DNA of 64,000 bases from Mucilaginibacter sp. Its GTDB lineage: Bacteria; Bacteroidota; Bacteroidia; Sphingobacteriales; Sphingobacteriaceae. The translations under genes and the position numbers were made by a program. Under the pieces are notes generated by a model. It had not been told where the DNA came from. It saw nothing but the letters and a program-made list of their open reading frames with translations, and did not search any database. Every line of letters starts with the position of its first letter. Position 1 is the first letter of the stretch. The stretch is taken from positions 62,001 to 126,000 of the forward strand of contig NZ_JANYGQ010000025.1 in the NCBI RefSeq assembly GCF_025359345.1, given 5' to 3'. Shown here piece by piece: positions 28,382 to 36,567 of this stretch.

Positions 28382-29316
28382 TGAGCAAGATATTAATTTC
28401 AGGTTCAAATGGCTTTGTAGGTGTCAATCTCAGTAACTATTTAGCGAAGGCTGGTAACGAGATTTACACATTATCGCGAAATGCCGGTAAGCAAGAAAAT
28501 GATGTTTTATGGAATGATCTCGAGAGAATATCTGAATTTAAAATTGATGTTTTTATTCACCTTGCCGGCAAGGCTCATGACTTAAAAAACACATCGGAGC
28601 CAGACGAGTATTTTAAGGTAAATACTGACTTGACTATAAAATTATTTAACCAATTTTTAAAAAGCACAGCGTCTGTTTTTATATATTTCAGCACCGTTAA
28701 GGCGGCTGCCGATACGGTCGAAAATATTTTAAACGAGGATGTCGTCCCGAATCCGAAGACGGTTTATGGCCAATCAAAATTCAAGGCCGAACAATATCTC
28801 TTGGCGCAAACGCTTCCGCCCGAAAAAAAGTTATATATCTTAAGGCCGTGCATGATTCATGGCCCGGGCAATAAAGGAAATTTAAATTTACTGTATAGGT
28901 TCGTTAGTAAGGGAATTCCCTACCCCTTTGCTGCATTTGAAAACAAGAGGTCTTTTTTATCAATTTCAAATCTTTGTTTTATAGTTGAAAAATTAGCCGG
29001 CGCCGTTAGCCCTGTGGGTGGGGTTTACAACATTGCGGATGATGTGCCCTTATCTACTAACGAAGTAATTATGATTATTGCGGAAACCAATAACTTAAAA
29101 TCCAAATTGTGGAAGATAAATCGCAAACTTATTGAGCAGATTGCATTTGTTGGCGATAAATTGCGATTGCCAATAAACACAGAACGGCTAAAAAAGCTCA
29201 CTGAAAATTATGTAGTGAGTAACAGCAAGATAAAAAAGGCACTGGCGATAAGTCATTTGCCCATTTCGTCGGCCGACGGACTTAAAAGCACCATCAGCAG
29301 TTTCCAGAATCAATAA
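28381..29316 (+). CDS. NAD-dependent epimerase/4-keto reductase (WbpV/WbjF-like)
   Basis: A 311-residue extended SDR with ISGSNGFVGVNLSNYLAKAG at the N-terminus, STVKAAAD and the catalytic YGQSK. Position directly before a WecA/WbpL transferase and a WbpM dehydratase suggests it reduces the 4-keto sugar from WbpM to QuiNAc or FucNAc, the primer sugar. The start overlaps the GT stop by one base. Confidence 0.8.
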   Translation: MSKILISGSNGFVGVNLSNYLAKAGNEIYTLSRNAGKQENDVLWNDLERISEFKIDVFIHLAGKAHDLKNTSEPDEYFKVNTDLTIKLFNQFLKSTASVFIYFSTVKAAADTVENILNEDVVPNPKTVYGQSKFKAEQYLLAQTLPPEKKLYILRPCMIHGPGNKGNLNLLYRFVSKGIPYPFAAFENKRSFLSISNLCFIVEKLAGAVSPVGGVYNIADDVPLSTNEVIMIIAETNNLKSKLWKINRKLIEQIAFVGDKLRLPINTERLKKLTENYVVSNSKIKKALAISHLPISSADGLKSTISSFQNQ

Positions 29317-29320
29317 TTTT

Positions 29321-30295
29321 ATGATATATCCTATTCTAACTTTGGTATTTTTTCTGGCAATGTTGGCTTACTTCCGAATAGCTGATCATTATAATATTAT
29401 AGATCATCCGAATGAAAGAAGCTCACACACTGAAGTCACAATAAGAGGGGGTGGGGTTATTTTTGTATTTGCTGCGTTGATTATCCTGGTTTTGTATCCT
29501 GAATTTTGGCTGGCAATAACGGGGATTGTAATTATTGGAGCAATAAGTTTTCTGGATGACAGGCTTACTTTATCAAGCCGATTGAGGTTATTGTTTCACT
29601 TGTTAGCAGTAACCTGTATGTTTTGTTATTTAAATATCTTTCAGTTCGAGCCGCTCTATATTATCCCGTTGCTTTACATTATAGTAATTGGTGTAGTTAA
29701 TATGTACAACTTTATGGATGGTATTAACGGCATAACCGGCACATACAGTTTGGTTGTTCTGGGGGGATTGCTTTACGTTAATCAAAACCATATATTGTTT
29801 ATTAAAAACGAGATGATATGGATACCGATGCTGGCTTGCCTGGTGTTCCTTTTTTACAATTTTCGTAGAAAAGCCAAATGTTTTGCAGGCGATGTAGGCA
29901 GTATAACAATTGCTTTTTGGATAATTTTATTGATACTGCGTTTAATTTTTGTAAGCGGTAATTGGGAGTATATTATGTTTCTTGTTGTGTATGGAATCGA
30001 CTCCGTTTTGACGATTATTCACCGCATAATACTTAAACAGAATATTTTCAAGGCACACCGGCTGCACTTCTATCAGTTAATGGTAAATGAATACGGAATG
30101 TCGCATTTATGGGTGGCGTTTGGCTACGCGCTGTTACAAGCTACAATAATTTGTTTAATTATTTTTAACAACCTTTTAACGTCGCCTGTGTTATTTTGTT
30201 TAGTGATTGTTCCGTTATCTATTGTTTATATAATTTTAAAGCTGTTATTAATTAAAAATAACCGAAATAACTTAAAAATACTACAAAAAATATAA
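29321..30295 (+). CDS. Undecaprenyl-phosphate HexNAc-1-P transferase (WecA/WbpL type)
   Basis: A 324-residue polyprenyl-P glycosyl-1-P transferase with about 10 membrane helices. Catalytic and Mg-binding motifs are FLDDRLTLSSRLRLLFH, NMYNFMDGINGITG and CFAGDVGSITIAF. The C-terminal HRLHFYQLM is the carbohydrate-recognition motif. It starts repeat-unit assembly on undecaprenyl phosphate. Its pairing with the WbpV-like reductase and WbpM-like dehydratase points to FucNAc or QuiNAc rather than GlcNAc as primer. Confidence 0.9.
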   Translation: MIYPILTLVFFLAMLAYFRIADHYNIIDHPNERSSHTEVTIRGGGVIFVFAALIILVLYPEFWLAITGIVIIGAISFLDDRLTLSSRLRLLFHLLAVTCMFCYLNIFQFEPLYIIPLLYIIVIGVVNMYNFMDGINGITGTYSLVVLGGLLYVNQNHILFIKNEMIWIPMLACLVFLFYNFRRKAKCFAGDVGSITIAFWIILLILRLIFVSGNWEYIMFLVVYGIDSVLTIIHRIILKQNIFKAHRLHFYQLMVNEYGMSHLWVAFGYALLQATIICLIIFNNLLTSPVLFCLVIVPLSIVYIILKLLLIKNNRNNLKILQKI

Positions 30296-30471
30296 GTTAA
30301 TATCTTTTTATATTTAAGGCTAAATAGTTGATTTTTATTGCTGTTGACTGGGCCGCTGGTAATATGGAATTTGGTGCATATCGAGTTATATAATGTATGT
30401 TGCAGTAAAACAATTTATTTTTTTTATTAAAATATAATCTTACTTTTATCTTAGGAAATAATAATAGTCTT

Positions 30472-32394
30472 ATGAAGAAATACTCACTATCTAATAAGGT
30501 TGTTCCGCGATGGGTTATAATCGTACTGGATTTTTTTATTGTTGCGGCATCATTCTCGGTCTCGTATTTTATTGTGTACCGTTTCGAGTTTATAAATATA
30601 TTAAGAGGATATTTCTTAATTTATACGAGTCTATATTGTTTAACGTCGCTGGCTGTGATGTTTATGATGCGGATACACACGGGGTTAATCCGCTACTCGA
30701 ACACCCGTGATGTTTTACGGATATTCAGTGCAGTATTTTCATGTACATTAATATATTCTGTACTTATTAATATTTGGTTTTTACCGCAATGGCCTATTAG
30801 CCGTATAACCATAAATATGGTAATGCTGGTTAATTTTTCGTTATCAAGCACTTTGTTGATATTGTTACGTACTGCAGTTAAAAGTGCATATTTCTACATT
30901 AACAATTATTCAAATGCTACTAAAACGGTTGTGCTTATTTATGGTTCAGATACCAGCGCAGTTTTAGTGAAGCAAGCTTTGGAGACCAGTGTAAAAACTA
31001 ATTTTTCGGTTATCGGCTTTGTTGATGACGACCCTAATAAAATAAATAAAGAAATTCATCAGCTTAAAGTTTATGATATTGATAAGCTGGAAAACCTAAT
31101 AAAAAAGCGTAAGGTAGACAGGCTCATTATTATGAACCATCACCTTGATGAACAAGCCAAGAAAAATGCGCTTGAAAAGTGCCTGGCGCTGGGCATACAG
31201 GTGCTTACAGTTCCACCGTCTGACCAATGGATATACGGCAAACTTAACCTGCAGCAGATTAAAGATTTGAAAATAGAGGATTTACTACAGCGTAAGCCTA
31301 TCCAGATTGACACCACGAGGATTTCGGAAGATTTACAAGGGAAACGAGTACTGGTAACGGGTGCTGCGGGTTCTATCGGATCGGAGATTGTTCAGCAAGT
31401 GCTTGGCTATAAACCAGCGATGATTATTTTGTGTGATCAGGCTGAATCGCCTCTTCACGAACTTCGCCTGCAGGTTGAGGAGAGTTTCCCTGATAGCGAT
31501 ATTAAAATATTTATCGGGGATGTGCGGAATTATTCAAGGATGCGCAAATTGTTTATCGACTACACACCTGAAATAGTATTCCACGCCGCTGCCTATAAAC
31601 ACGTGCCGATGATGGAAGAAAACCCTACCGAGGGCGTATTAACTAATGTTGTAGGCACTAAGTATCTTGCCGATCTGTCAGTTGCTTTCGGCGTTGACAA
31701 ATTTGTAATGATTTCTACCGATAAAGCCGTAAACCCTTCCAATATAATGGGTACAACAAAGCGGATTGCCGAAATATACATTCAATCGCTTAAAAACGAT
31801 CCTGATAACAATGGAACTACGCGCTTTATCACCACAAGGTTTGGTAACGTGTTAGGATCTAATGGCTCAGTTATACCGAGATTTAAAGCGCAGATACAAA
31901 AAGGCGGACCACTGACTGTTACGCATCCGGAAATTACCCGTTATTTTATGACTATCCCCGAAGCCGTTCACCTGGTTTTGGAAGCAGGCACAATGGGTAC
32001 CGGTGGCGAGATATTTATTTTTGACATGGGCGAACCTGTAAAGATCACTGACCTTGCGTTAAAAATGATTAAACTGGCCGGTTTGCAGCCTGAAAGGGAT
32101 ATTAAGGTTGTTTTTACAGGTTTAAGGCCAGGCGAAAAACTGTATGAAGAGCTATTGAACGATGGTGAAAATACGATGCCAACCTATCACGAAAAAATAA
32201 AAATTTCGCGGGTTATTGAGTATTCATATGCCCAGGTTCATAATGATATTAACGAATTGCTTGCGTTAAATAAGCAAAACGACATATTGGGTGTGGTTAA
32301 TAAAATGAAAGAAATTGTACCTGAATTTATTAGCAAAAACTCAGAATACGAAGTGCTTGATAATAAAGACGCGAGTTTAGTTCCTGAATTGTAA
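30472..32394 (+). CDS. wbpM: UDP-GlcNAc 4,6-dehydratase, membrane type (WbpM/CapD)
   Basis: A 640-residue protein: four N-terminal membrane helices, a CoA-binding-like Rossmann region (VLIYGSDTSAVLVKQAL), then the Polysacc_synt_2 SDR domain with VTGAAGSIGSEIVQQVL, AAYKHVPMMEENP and STDKAVNPSNIMGTTKR. The SMK/STDK form of the catalytic site is typical of the WbpM subgroup. It makes the 4-keto-6-deoxy sugar used by the reductase at 28381. A 176-bp gap precedes it without a clear promoter. Confidence 0.92.
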   Translation: MKKYSLSNKVVPRWVIIVLDFFIVAASFSVSYFIVYRFEFINILRGYFLIYTSLYCLTSLAVMFMMRIHTGLIRYSNTRDVLRIFSAVFSCTLIYSVLINIWFLPQWPISRITINMVMLVNFSLSSTLLILLRTAVKSAYFYINNYSNATKTVVLIYGSDTSAVLVKQALETSVKTNFSVIGFVDDDPNKINKEIHQLKVYDIDKLENLIKKRKVDRLIIMNHHLDEQAKKNALEKCLALGIQVLTVPPSDQWIYGKLNLQQIKDLKIEDLLQRKPIQIDTTRISEDLQGKRVLVTGAAGSIGSEIVQQVLGYKPAMIILCDQAESPLHELRLQVEESFPDSDIKIFIGDVRNYSRMRKLFIDYTPEIVFHAAAYKHVPMMEENPTEGVLTNVVGTKYLADLSVAFGVDKFVMISTDKAVNPSNIMGTTKRIAEIYIQSLKNDPDNNGTTRFITTRFGNVLGSNGSVIPRFKAQIQKGGPLTVTHPEITRYFMTIPEAVHLVLEAGTMGTGGEIFIFDMGEPVKITDLALKMIKLAGLQPERDIKVVFTGLRPGEKLYEELLNDGENTMPTYHEKIKISRVIEYSYAQVHNDINELLALNKQNDILGVVNKMKEIVPEFISKNSEYEVLDNKDASLVPEL

Positions 32395-32438
32395 CTCCCG
32401 TTCAGCTTATATATATACTTCAAGTAGTGAAATATATC

Positions 32439-32464
32439 AAAGCCTGGCTTTTGCCGGGCTTTTG
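32439..32464 (+). terminator. Intrinsic terminator closing the capsule locus
   Basis: A 9-bp stem (AAAGCCTGG / CCGGGCTTT with one G-T pair) and 6-base loop followed by TTGTATTT. It lies 45 bp after the wbpM stop and marks the end of the polysaccharide operon. Confidence 0.7.
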
Positions 32465-32520
32465 TATTTGGGGTCTCCGGAAGATGCCTGTACATACATT
32501 CAAAAAACAAATGACAGTAG

Positions 32521-32543
32521 TGTCCAATTTTTAAACTTTCGAT
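32521..32543 (+). promoter_or_regulatory. Possible ECF-type promoter of the YCII/sigma pair
   Basis: TGTCCA at 32521-32526 and CGAT at 32540-32543 resemble the TGTCGA / CGA(T)C pattern known for ECF42 sigma factors, but the spacing is only 13 bases. It lies about 50 bp upstream of the YCII start. Confidence 0.25.
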
Positions 32544-32589
32544 TGTTACCAGGTAATTGATATATTTAATACTATTAATAGTTAAGAAA

Positions 32590-32943
32590 ATGGAAGAGTT
32601 TATTTTAATTTTCAGGCACCAGGACGGTTCAAAAATTGCCTCGCCAGAGCAAATGCAAACGTGGATGAAACAAACCATGGACTGGATAGGTGGCATTGCT
32701 TCACAAAACAAATATATTGGCGGTAATGGCTTACCTCTTGATAATGCAAGGGTTGTGCACCATAACAGGATAGTGACCAATGGCCCGTTTGGGGAAATAA
32801 AAGAAACCCTGGGTGGATATATCATGGTCAAAGCAGAGTCGATTGATGAAGCAGTTGAGTTTGCCAAAGACTGTCCCATTTTACAGGCCGAGGGAAATAC
32901 GGTAGAAGTAAGGAAAATTGCAAAAGGCGATGGTACTCATTGA
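32590..32943 (+). CDS. YCII/DGPF-domain protein
   Basis: A 117-residue protein starting MEEFILIFRHQDG and containing GPFGEIKETLGGYIMVKAESIDEAVEFAKDCPI, the DGPF (YCII-related) signature. DGPF genes are the known partners of ECF42 sigma factors, one of which follows directly. The biochemical role is unknown. The frame is open 33 bases further upstream, but ATG 32590 fits family starts better. Confidence 0.8.
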   Translation: MEEFILIFRHQDGSKIASPEQMQTWMKQTMDWIGGIASQNKYIGGNGLPLDNARVVHHNRIVTNGPFGEIKETLGGYIMVKAESIDEAVEFAKDCPILQAEGNTVEVRKIAKGDGTH

Positions 32944-32978
32944 CACAATTGCCGAATTTGGGTGCGCAGCTTTCGTGT

Positions 32979-34205
32979 ATGGAGCAACAAGAGTTAATAC
33001 CACATTTATTTAGAACCGAGTACCGCAAAATAGTTTCGGTGCTTTGTAAACGGTTCGGTTTCGCTGAGATTGAAGTAGCTGAAGATATTGCCAGCGAAAC
33101 TTTTATAACAGCTGCGCAAACATGGGGCATCAAAGGTATCCCGCCAAACCCTGTTGCATGGCTTTATAACGTTGCAAAAAATAAGGCCAAAAATTACCTG
33201 CATCGGGAGCTTCTTTTCAATGGCAAGATCGCCGCCGAATTAAGGAATAATTTGGATGAGGAGTATGAGTTAGAAATAGATTTGTCGCCGCAAAACATCA
33301 ACGACAGCCAATTGCAGATGATGTTTGCCATTTGCCATCCATCAATTGCGCCAGAGGCGCAGGTTGGGCTGTCGCTGCGCATATTGTGCGGTTTCGGTAT
33401 TGATGAAATTGCCGAAGCCTTCCTATCAAATAAAGAAACTATAAATAAACGATTGTTTAGGGCCAAAGAAAAACTACGCGAAGGAAATATAAAAATCGAA
33501 TTACCGACGTTGGCTGAAATTGATGAACGCCTTGACGCAGTTTTAACAACAATATACCTTTTGTTTAACGAGGGCTATTACTCCGTTAATAAAAACCAAA
33601 CCATACGTAAAGACTTATGCCTGGAAGCCATGCGTTTGTGCAATATGCTGATTGAAAATAAAAACACCAATAAGCCGCATGTAAACGCCCTTATGGCTTT
33701 GATGTGCTTCCATACTTCGCGGTTTGACGCGCGGATAGGCATAAACGGCGAGCACATATCATATGAAGAGCAGGACACAAGCCTCTGGAATCCCGATTTA
33801 ATAAGCAAGGGCGGATATTTTTTAAATTGTGCAGCAGTAGGGGATAGATTAACAAAGTATCACCTGGAGGCTACAATTGCTTTTTGGAGCACCCGGCAAC
33901 CCGATACAACGGAGAAATGGGAAAATGTGTTGCAGCTTTATAATCACTTGCTGCAAATAGAATACTCGCCAGTAGCAGCGCTGAACCGCACGTTCGCTTT
34001 GTCAAAAGCAAATGGCAAAAATGAAGCCATTATTGTTGCCGAAAAATTAAACCTGATTGATAATCAATTTTATTTTACGTTGCTGGGTGAGCTTTATACC
34101 GGGATAGATAAGGGAAAAGCTAAACTGAATTTTGAAAAGGCGTTGTTCATAGCAAAAAATCAGCCTGACAAGCAATCCATTCAAAAGAAGATAGACTACT
34201 TATAG
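32979..34205 (+). CDS. ECF42-type RNA polymerase sigma factor with C-terminal TPR-like extension
   Basis: The protein has sigma2 (IPHLFRTEYRKIVSVLCKRFG... then DIASETFITAAQTW) and sigma4 (LSLRILCGFGIDEIAEAFLSNKETINKRLFRAKEKLR) regions, then about 230 helical residues (LDAVLTTIYLLFNEGYY... onward) that are the mark of ECF42. In this group the extension controls sigma activity and there is no anti-sigma factor. I place the start at ATG 32979 (MEQQELIPHLFR). A TTG at 32940 overlapping the YCII stop would add 13 residues. The two genes form an operon. Confidence 0.85.
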   Translation: MEQQELIPHLFRTEYRKIVSVLCKRFGFAEIEVAEDIASETFITAAQTWGIKGIPPNPVAWLYNVAKNKAKNYLHRELLFNGKIAAELRNNLDEEYELEIDLSPQNINDSQLQMMFAICHPSIAPEAQVGLSLRILCGFGIDEIAEAFLSNKETINKRLFRAKEKLREGNIKIELPTLAEIDERLDAVLTTIYLLFNEGYYSVNKNQTIRKDLCLEAMRLCNMLIENKNTNKPHVNALMALMCFHTSRFDARIGINGEHISYEEQDTSLWNPDLISKGGYFLNCAAVGDRLTKYHLEATIAFWSTRQPDTTEKWENVLQLYNHLLQIEYSPVAALNRTFALSKANGKNEAIIVAEKLNLIDNQFYFTLLGELYTGIDKGKAKLNFEKALFIAKNQPDKQSIQKKIDYL

Positions 34206-34428
34206 TGTAAATTGTCATAAATATGCCATTCTGCTCGCCGGAGCGAATAATTTGTATTTTATACATTTATTTTAATTGCATTAATTCCTATATTAGTGTC
34301 CTGAATTTGATGAATTAAAAGGGGTTCTTATCACACCCTTATTTACTGAAAAATAATTTTGAAATGGTAGCATCGCGTTGTTTAAATCAATGCACGTTGG
34401 TGTTAATCATGTATTATCAATCGCAATT

Positions 34429-34539
34429 ATGCCCCTGATGAAAAATTTTGTATACTGGACTATGGTTTTGCTGGGACTTATTTGCGCCATCTGCATAGCA
34501 ATTCTTATAATTAACTGGTCGGTTACGACGAAAATTTAG
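34429..34539 (+). CDS. Possible single-helix membrane microprotein
   Basis: A 36-codon ORF (MPLMKNFVYW...) is mostly one hydrophobic helix (WTMVLLGLICAICIAILIINW) with a basic end. It is the only coding-like signal in the 500 bp between the sigma gene and the tRNA. An internal ATG at 34438 is an alternative start. Without homologues this is weak; a 13-bp direct repeat (ACGAAAATTTAGC at 34528-34540 and 34563-34575) overlaps its end. Confidence 0.3.
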   Translation: MPLMKNFVYWTMVLLGLICAICIAILIINWSVTTKI

Positions 34540-34673
34540 CCTCTCTAATAATTTTTCATTCAACGAAAATTTAGCTTTTGAGCGTAACACCCTGAATGTT
34601 AATGGCTATGAAAGCTATCTTTAATCGACTATACAATGCGCACTAAAAAAGATGAAATTTTATTTAAAAAACA

Positions 34674-34704
34674 TTTGCAACAATAAGTATAAATCTTACC
34701 TTTG
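34674..34704 (+). promoter_or_regulatory. Promoter of tRNA-Pro
   Basis: TTTG at 34674-34677 and a perfect -7 box TACCTTTG at 34697-34704 with a 19-base spacer, placing the start about 4 nt ahead of the tRNA. Confidence 0.8.
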
Positions 34705-34714
34705 CGTTCCCTTT

Positions 34715-34788
34715 CGGGATGTAGCGTAGCCCGGTATCGCGCCACATTTGGGATGTGGAGGCCGCAGGTTCGAATCCTGCCATCCCGA
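34715..34788 (+). tRNA. tRNA-Pro (anticodon UGG)
   Basis: A 74-base cloverleaf: acceptor CGGGATG / CATCCCG with discriminator A, D-arm GCGT...ATCGC, anticodon arm CCACA-TTTGGGA-TGTGG giving UGG, variable AGGCC, and T-arm GCAGG-TTCGAAT-CCTGC. CCA is not encoded. Its 3' end forms the attachment site of the adjoining mobile element, which leaves the tRNA sequence intact. Confidence 0.95.
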
Positions 34789-34791
34789 CTA
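34774..34791 (+). repeat. attL, 18-bp direct repeat in tRNA-Pro 3' end
   Basis: ATCCTGCCATCCCGACTA is identical to 53171-53188. It covers the T-arm 3' strand, the acceptor 3' strand and 3 bases beyond. The integrase gene lies 308 bp inside. Confidence 0.9.
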
Positions 34792-34811
34792 AAGCGATAC
34801 CAATCGAGTCG

Positions 34812-34850
34812 AAAACCCCTTAAATCGTATGATTTAAGGGGTTTTTCTTT
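34812..34850 (+). terminator. Element-borne terminator just inside attL
   Basis: Perfect 15-bp arms (AAAACCCCTTAAATC / GATTTAAGGGGTTTT) with a GTAT loop and a long T-rich tail. It lies 24 bp after the tRNA and would terminate tRNA-Pro transcription in place of the native terminator now at 53192. Confidence 0.85.
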
Positions 34851-34885
34851 TTATTTCAACCCAAGTTATTCAAGTAAAACCAAAG

Positions 34886-34914
34886 AAAATGAGACCTATT
34901 CGGTTACCCATTTT
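34886..34914 (+). repeat. Left copy of 28/29-bp end repeat (candidate integrase arm site)
   Basis: The sequence begins AAAATGAGACCTATTCGG and ends TTACCCATTTT. The right-end copy at 53088-53115 differs by one T/C change and one missing C. It is in the same orientation. Confidence 0.7.
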
Positions 34915-34928
34915 AATTTATTACGTTT

Positions 34929-35035
34929 GGGTCACCAAAAGCATTATAACGTACTGATAGTCAATTAATTGATTAGTTTATTTTGACACATTTTGATACG
35001 GTTTGATACCTGTTTTTTATTCAGACCGGTGACCC
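34929..35035. repeat. Inverted GGGTCACC pair around three tandem decamers
   Basis: GGGTCACC (34929-34936) and GGTGACCC (35028-35035) flank three consecutive 10-base units TTTTGACACA, TTTTGATACG, GTTTGATACC at 34981-35010. These lie between attL and the integrase gene and probably are integrase or excisionase binding sites. Confidence 0.5.
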
Positions 35036-35099
35036 TTTTTCAAGGGACATATCAAATCAGTCAAAACCATGCTTTTGTAAATTATTAATTGAAATAGCT

Positions 35100-36329
35100 A
35101 TGAGTACCACAAACAACACCTTTGGAGTTGCTTTTTATCTAAAAAAGCAAAAGACTACTCAAGCGGGAAAATCACCGATTTATGCCCGCATTACTGTAAA
35201 CGGCAAGCGTATAGAAATATCTGTTAAACGCTCTATTGAGGAAAATAATTGGAATGCTACTAAAGGAATGGCAAAGGGCAGCCGCGAAGAAACCGTTAAA
35301 TTGAATAAATACTTTGACCAATTTAAGGCTGGAATTATTGACAGCTACCAACAGCTTTTATTGCAGAAAAAATTTATTACCGCAGAACTCTTAAAAGAAA
35401 AAGTTACCGGGGGCGATCAGGCCGAGTTTACATTATGTAAATTAATGGAGTATCATAATTCAGATCAAGGGCAGCTATTGGAGCCAGGCACGATGAAAAA
35501 CTATTATACTACGCAGAAGTATATTAAAGAGTTCATCAAAGAGCGCTTTAAAACCAGCGATAAATACCTATCAGAATTAAGCTATAAGTTTATTACGGAC
35601 TTCGAGTACTACCTGCGCAACAGAACGCCGGAGAAAGGCCAAAAAGCTCTAAATAACAATGGCCTGATGAAACATATTGAAAGGTTTTGCAAGATGATTA
35701 ATCTTGCTGTAAGGTTGGAATGGATAGACCGCAACCCCTTTCACGCTTACCAGTTGAAATTTGATAAGGTAGAACGGGAATATTTAACCAAAGACGAATT
35801 GGCAAGAATTGAAGCTAAGAAATTCAATATTGTACGGTTACAGGTAGTTCAAGACCTTTTTGTTTTCAGTTGCTACACAGGATTGGCTTATATTGATGTG
35901 TTTAATCTAACGCCTGCTAACCTGATAGAGAAATCCGAGAATAACATTTGGATTGCTACCAACAGGCAAAAGACAAACGAACCTGTTAGAGTGCCTTTGT
36001 TACCAAAAGCTTTAGCGATCATCGAAAAATACAAAGGGCATCCACAAGCAATAGCCGAGGGCAAGGTATTGCCAACGCTAAGTAATCAGAAACTGAACAG
36101 CTATTTAAAGGAAATTGCCGATACGTGCGATATTACCAAGCCCCTTACCTTTCATATTGCCCGCCATACATTTGCCACTACGGTAACATTGACCAATGGC
36201 GTACCTATAGAAACTGTAAGTAAATTGTTAGGGCATAGCAAACTGACCACAACACAAATTTATGCTAAAGTGGTTGAGAGCAAATTAACTGATGACATGG
36301 CACAACTGAGCAAAAGATTAAAATTATGA
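35100..36329 (+). CDS. int: Tyrosine recombinase, CTnDOT-type integrase
   Basis: A 409-residue integrase: arm-binding domain (about 10-95), core-binding SAM-like domain (about 105-205), and catalytic domain. Catalytic motifs include HIARHTF (His-x-x-Arg), KLLGHSKLTTTQIY with the nucleophile Tyr near residue 392. The usual first arginine (TGLRxxD) is replaced: the sequence reads CYTGLAYIDVF. IntDOT of Bacteroides also lacks that arginine, so this supports the CTnDOT group. It should cut and join at the tRNA-Pro att core. The upstream region holds repeated motifs suited to integrase binding. Confidence 0.92.
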   Translation: MSTTNNTFGVAFYLKKQKTTQAGKSPIYARITVNGKRIEISVKRSIEENNWNATKGMAKGSREETVKLNKYFDQFKAGIIDSYQQLLLQKKFITAELLKEKVTGGDQAEFTLCKLMEYHNSDQGQLLEPGTMKNYYTTQKYIKEFIKERFKTSDKYLSELSYKFITDFEYYLRNRTPEKGQKALNNNGLMKHIERFCKMINLAVRLEWIDRNPFHAYQLKFDKVEREYLTKDELARIEAKKFNIVRLQVVQDLFVFSCYTGLAYIDVFNLTPANLIEKSENNIWIATNRQKTNEPVRVPLLPKALAIIEKYKGHPQAIAEGKVLPTLSNQKLNSYLKEIADTCDITKPLTFHIARHTFATTVTLTNGVPIETVSKLLGHSKLTTTQIYAKVVESKLTDDMAQLSKRLKL

Positions 36330-36344
36330 TAATCATTGTAGTAA

Positions 36345-36385
36345 TTAATATTCAACTCGGGAGGTACTTCCGAGTTGAATATTAA
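36345..36385. terminator. Bidirectional terminator between int and the TlpA gene
   Basis: Perfect 16-bp arms TTAATATTCAACTCGG / CCGAGTTGAATATTAA with a 9-base loop, 15 bp after the integrase stop and facing the convergent operon. T-rich tails are modest. Confidence 0.6.
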
Positions 36386-36567
36386 ATTAGTGATGGTATT
36401 TTGGTAGGTATAGGTTATTGCTTTAAGGAAAATTTTCTTGTTTTTACTTAACAGGTAAGTGCTACCGAGAAAATGGAATATACCAATAATAGTTCGCGAA
36501 TTCCTGAATAAAAGCCGACTTGTCGCATTGACCGTTACAGTTTGTGACAGCGCATACTTTAATCTAA

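Noticed and set aside
30296..30471. Separate promoter for wbpM
   Set aside because: TACTTTTA near 30440 differs from the -7 consensus and lacks a -33 TTG at proper distance.
34702..34968. 88-codon ORF across the tRNA-Pro gene and attL
   Set aside because: It is formed by the tRNA and the terminator hairpin; no coding character.
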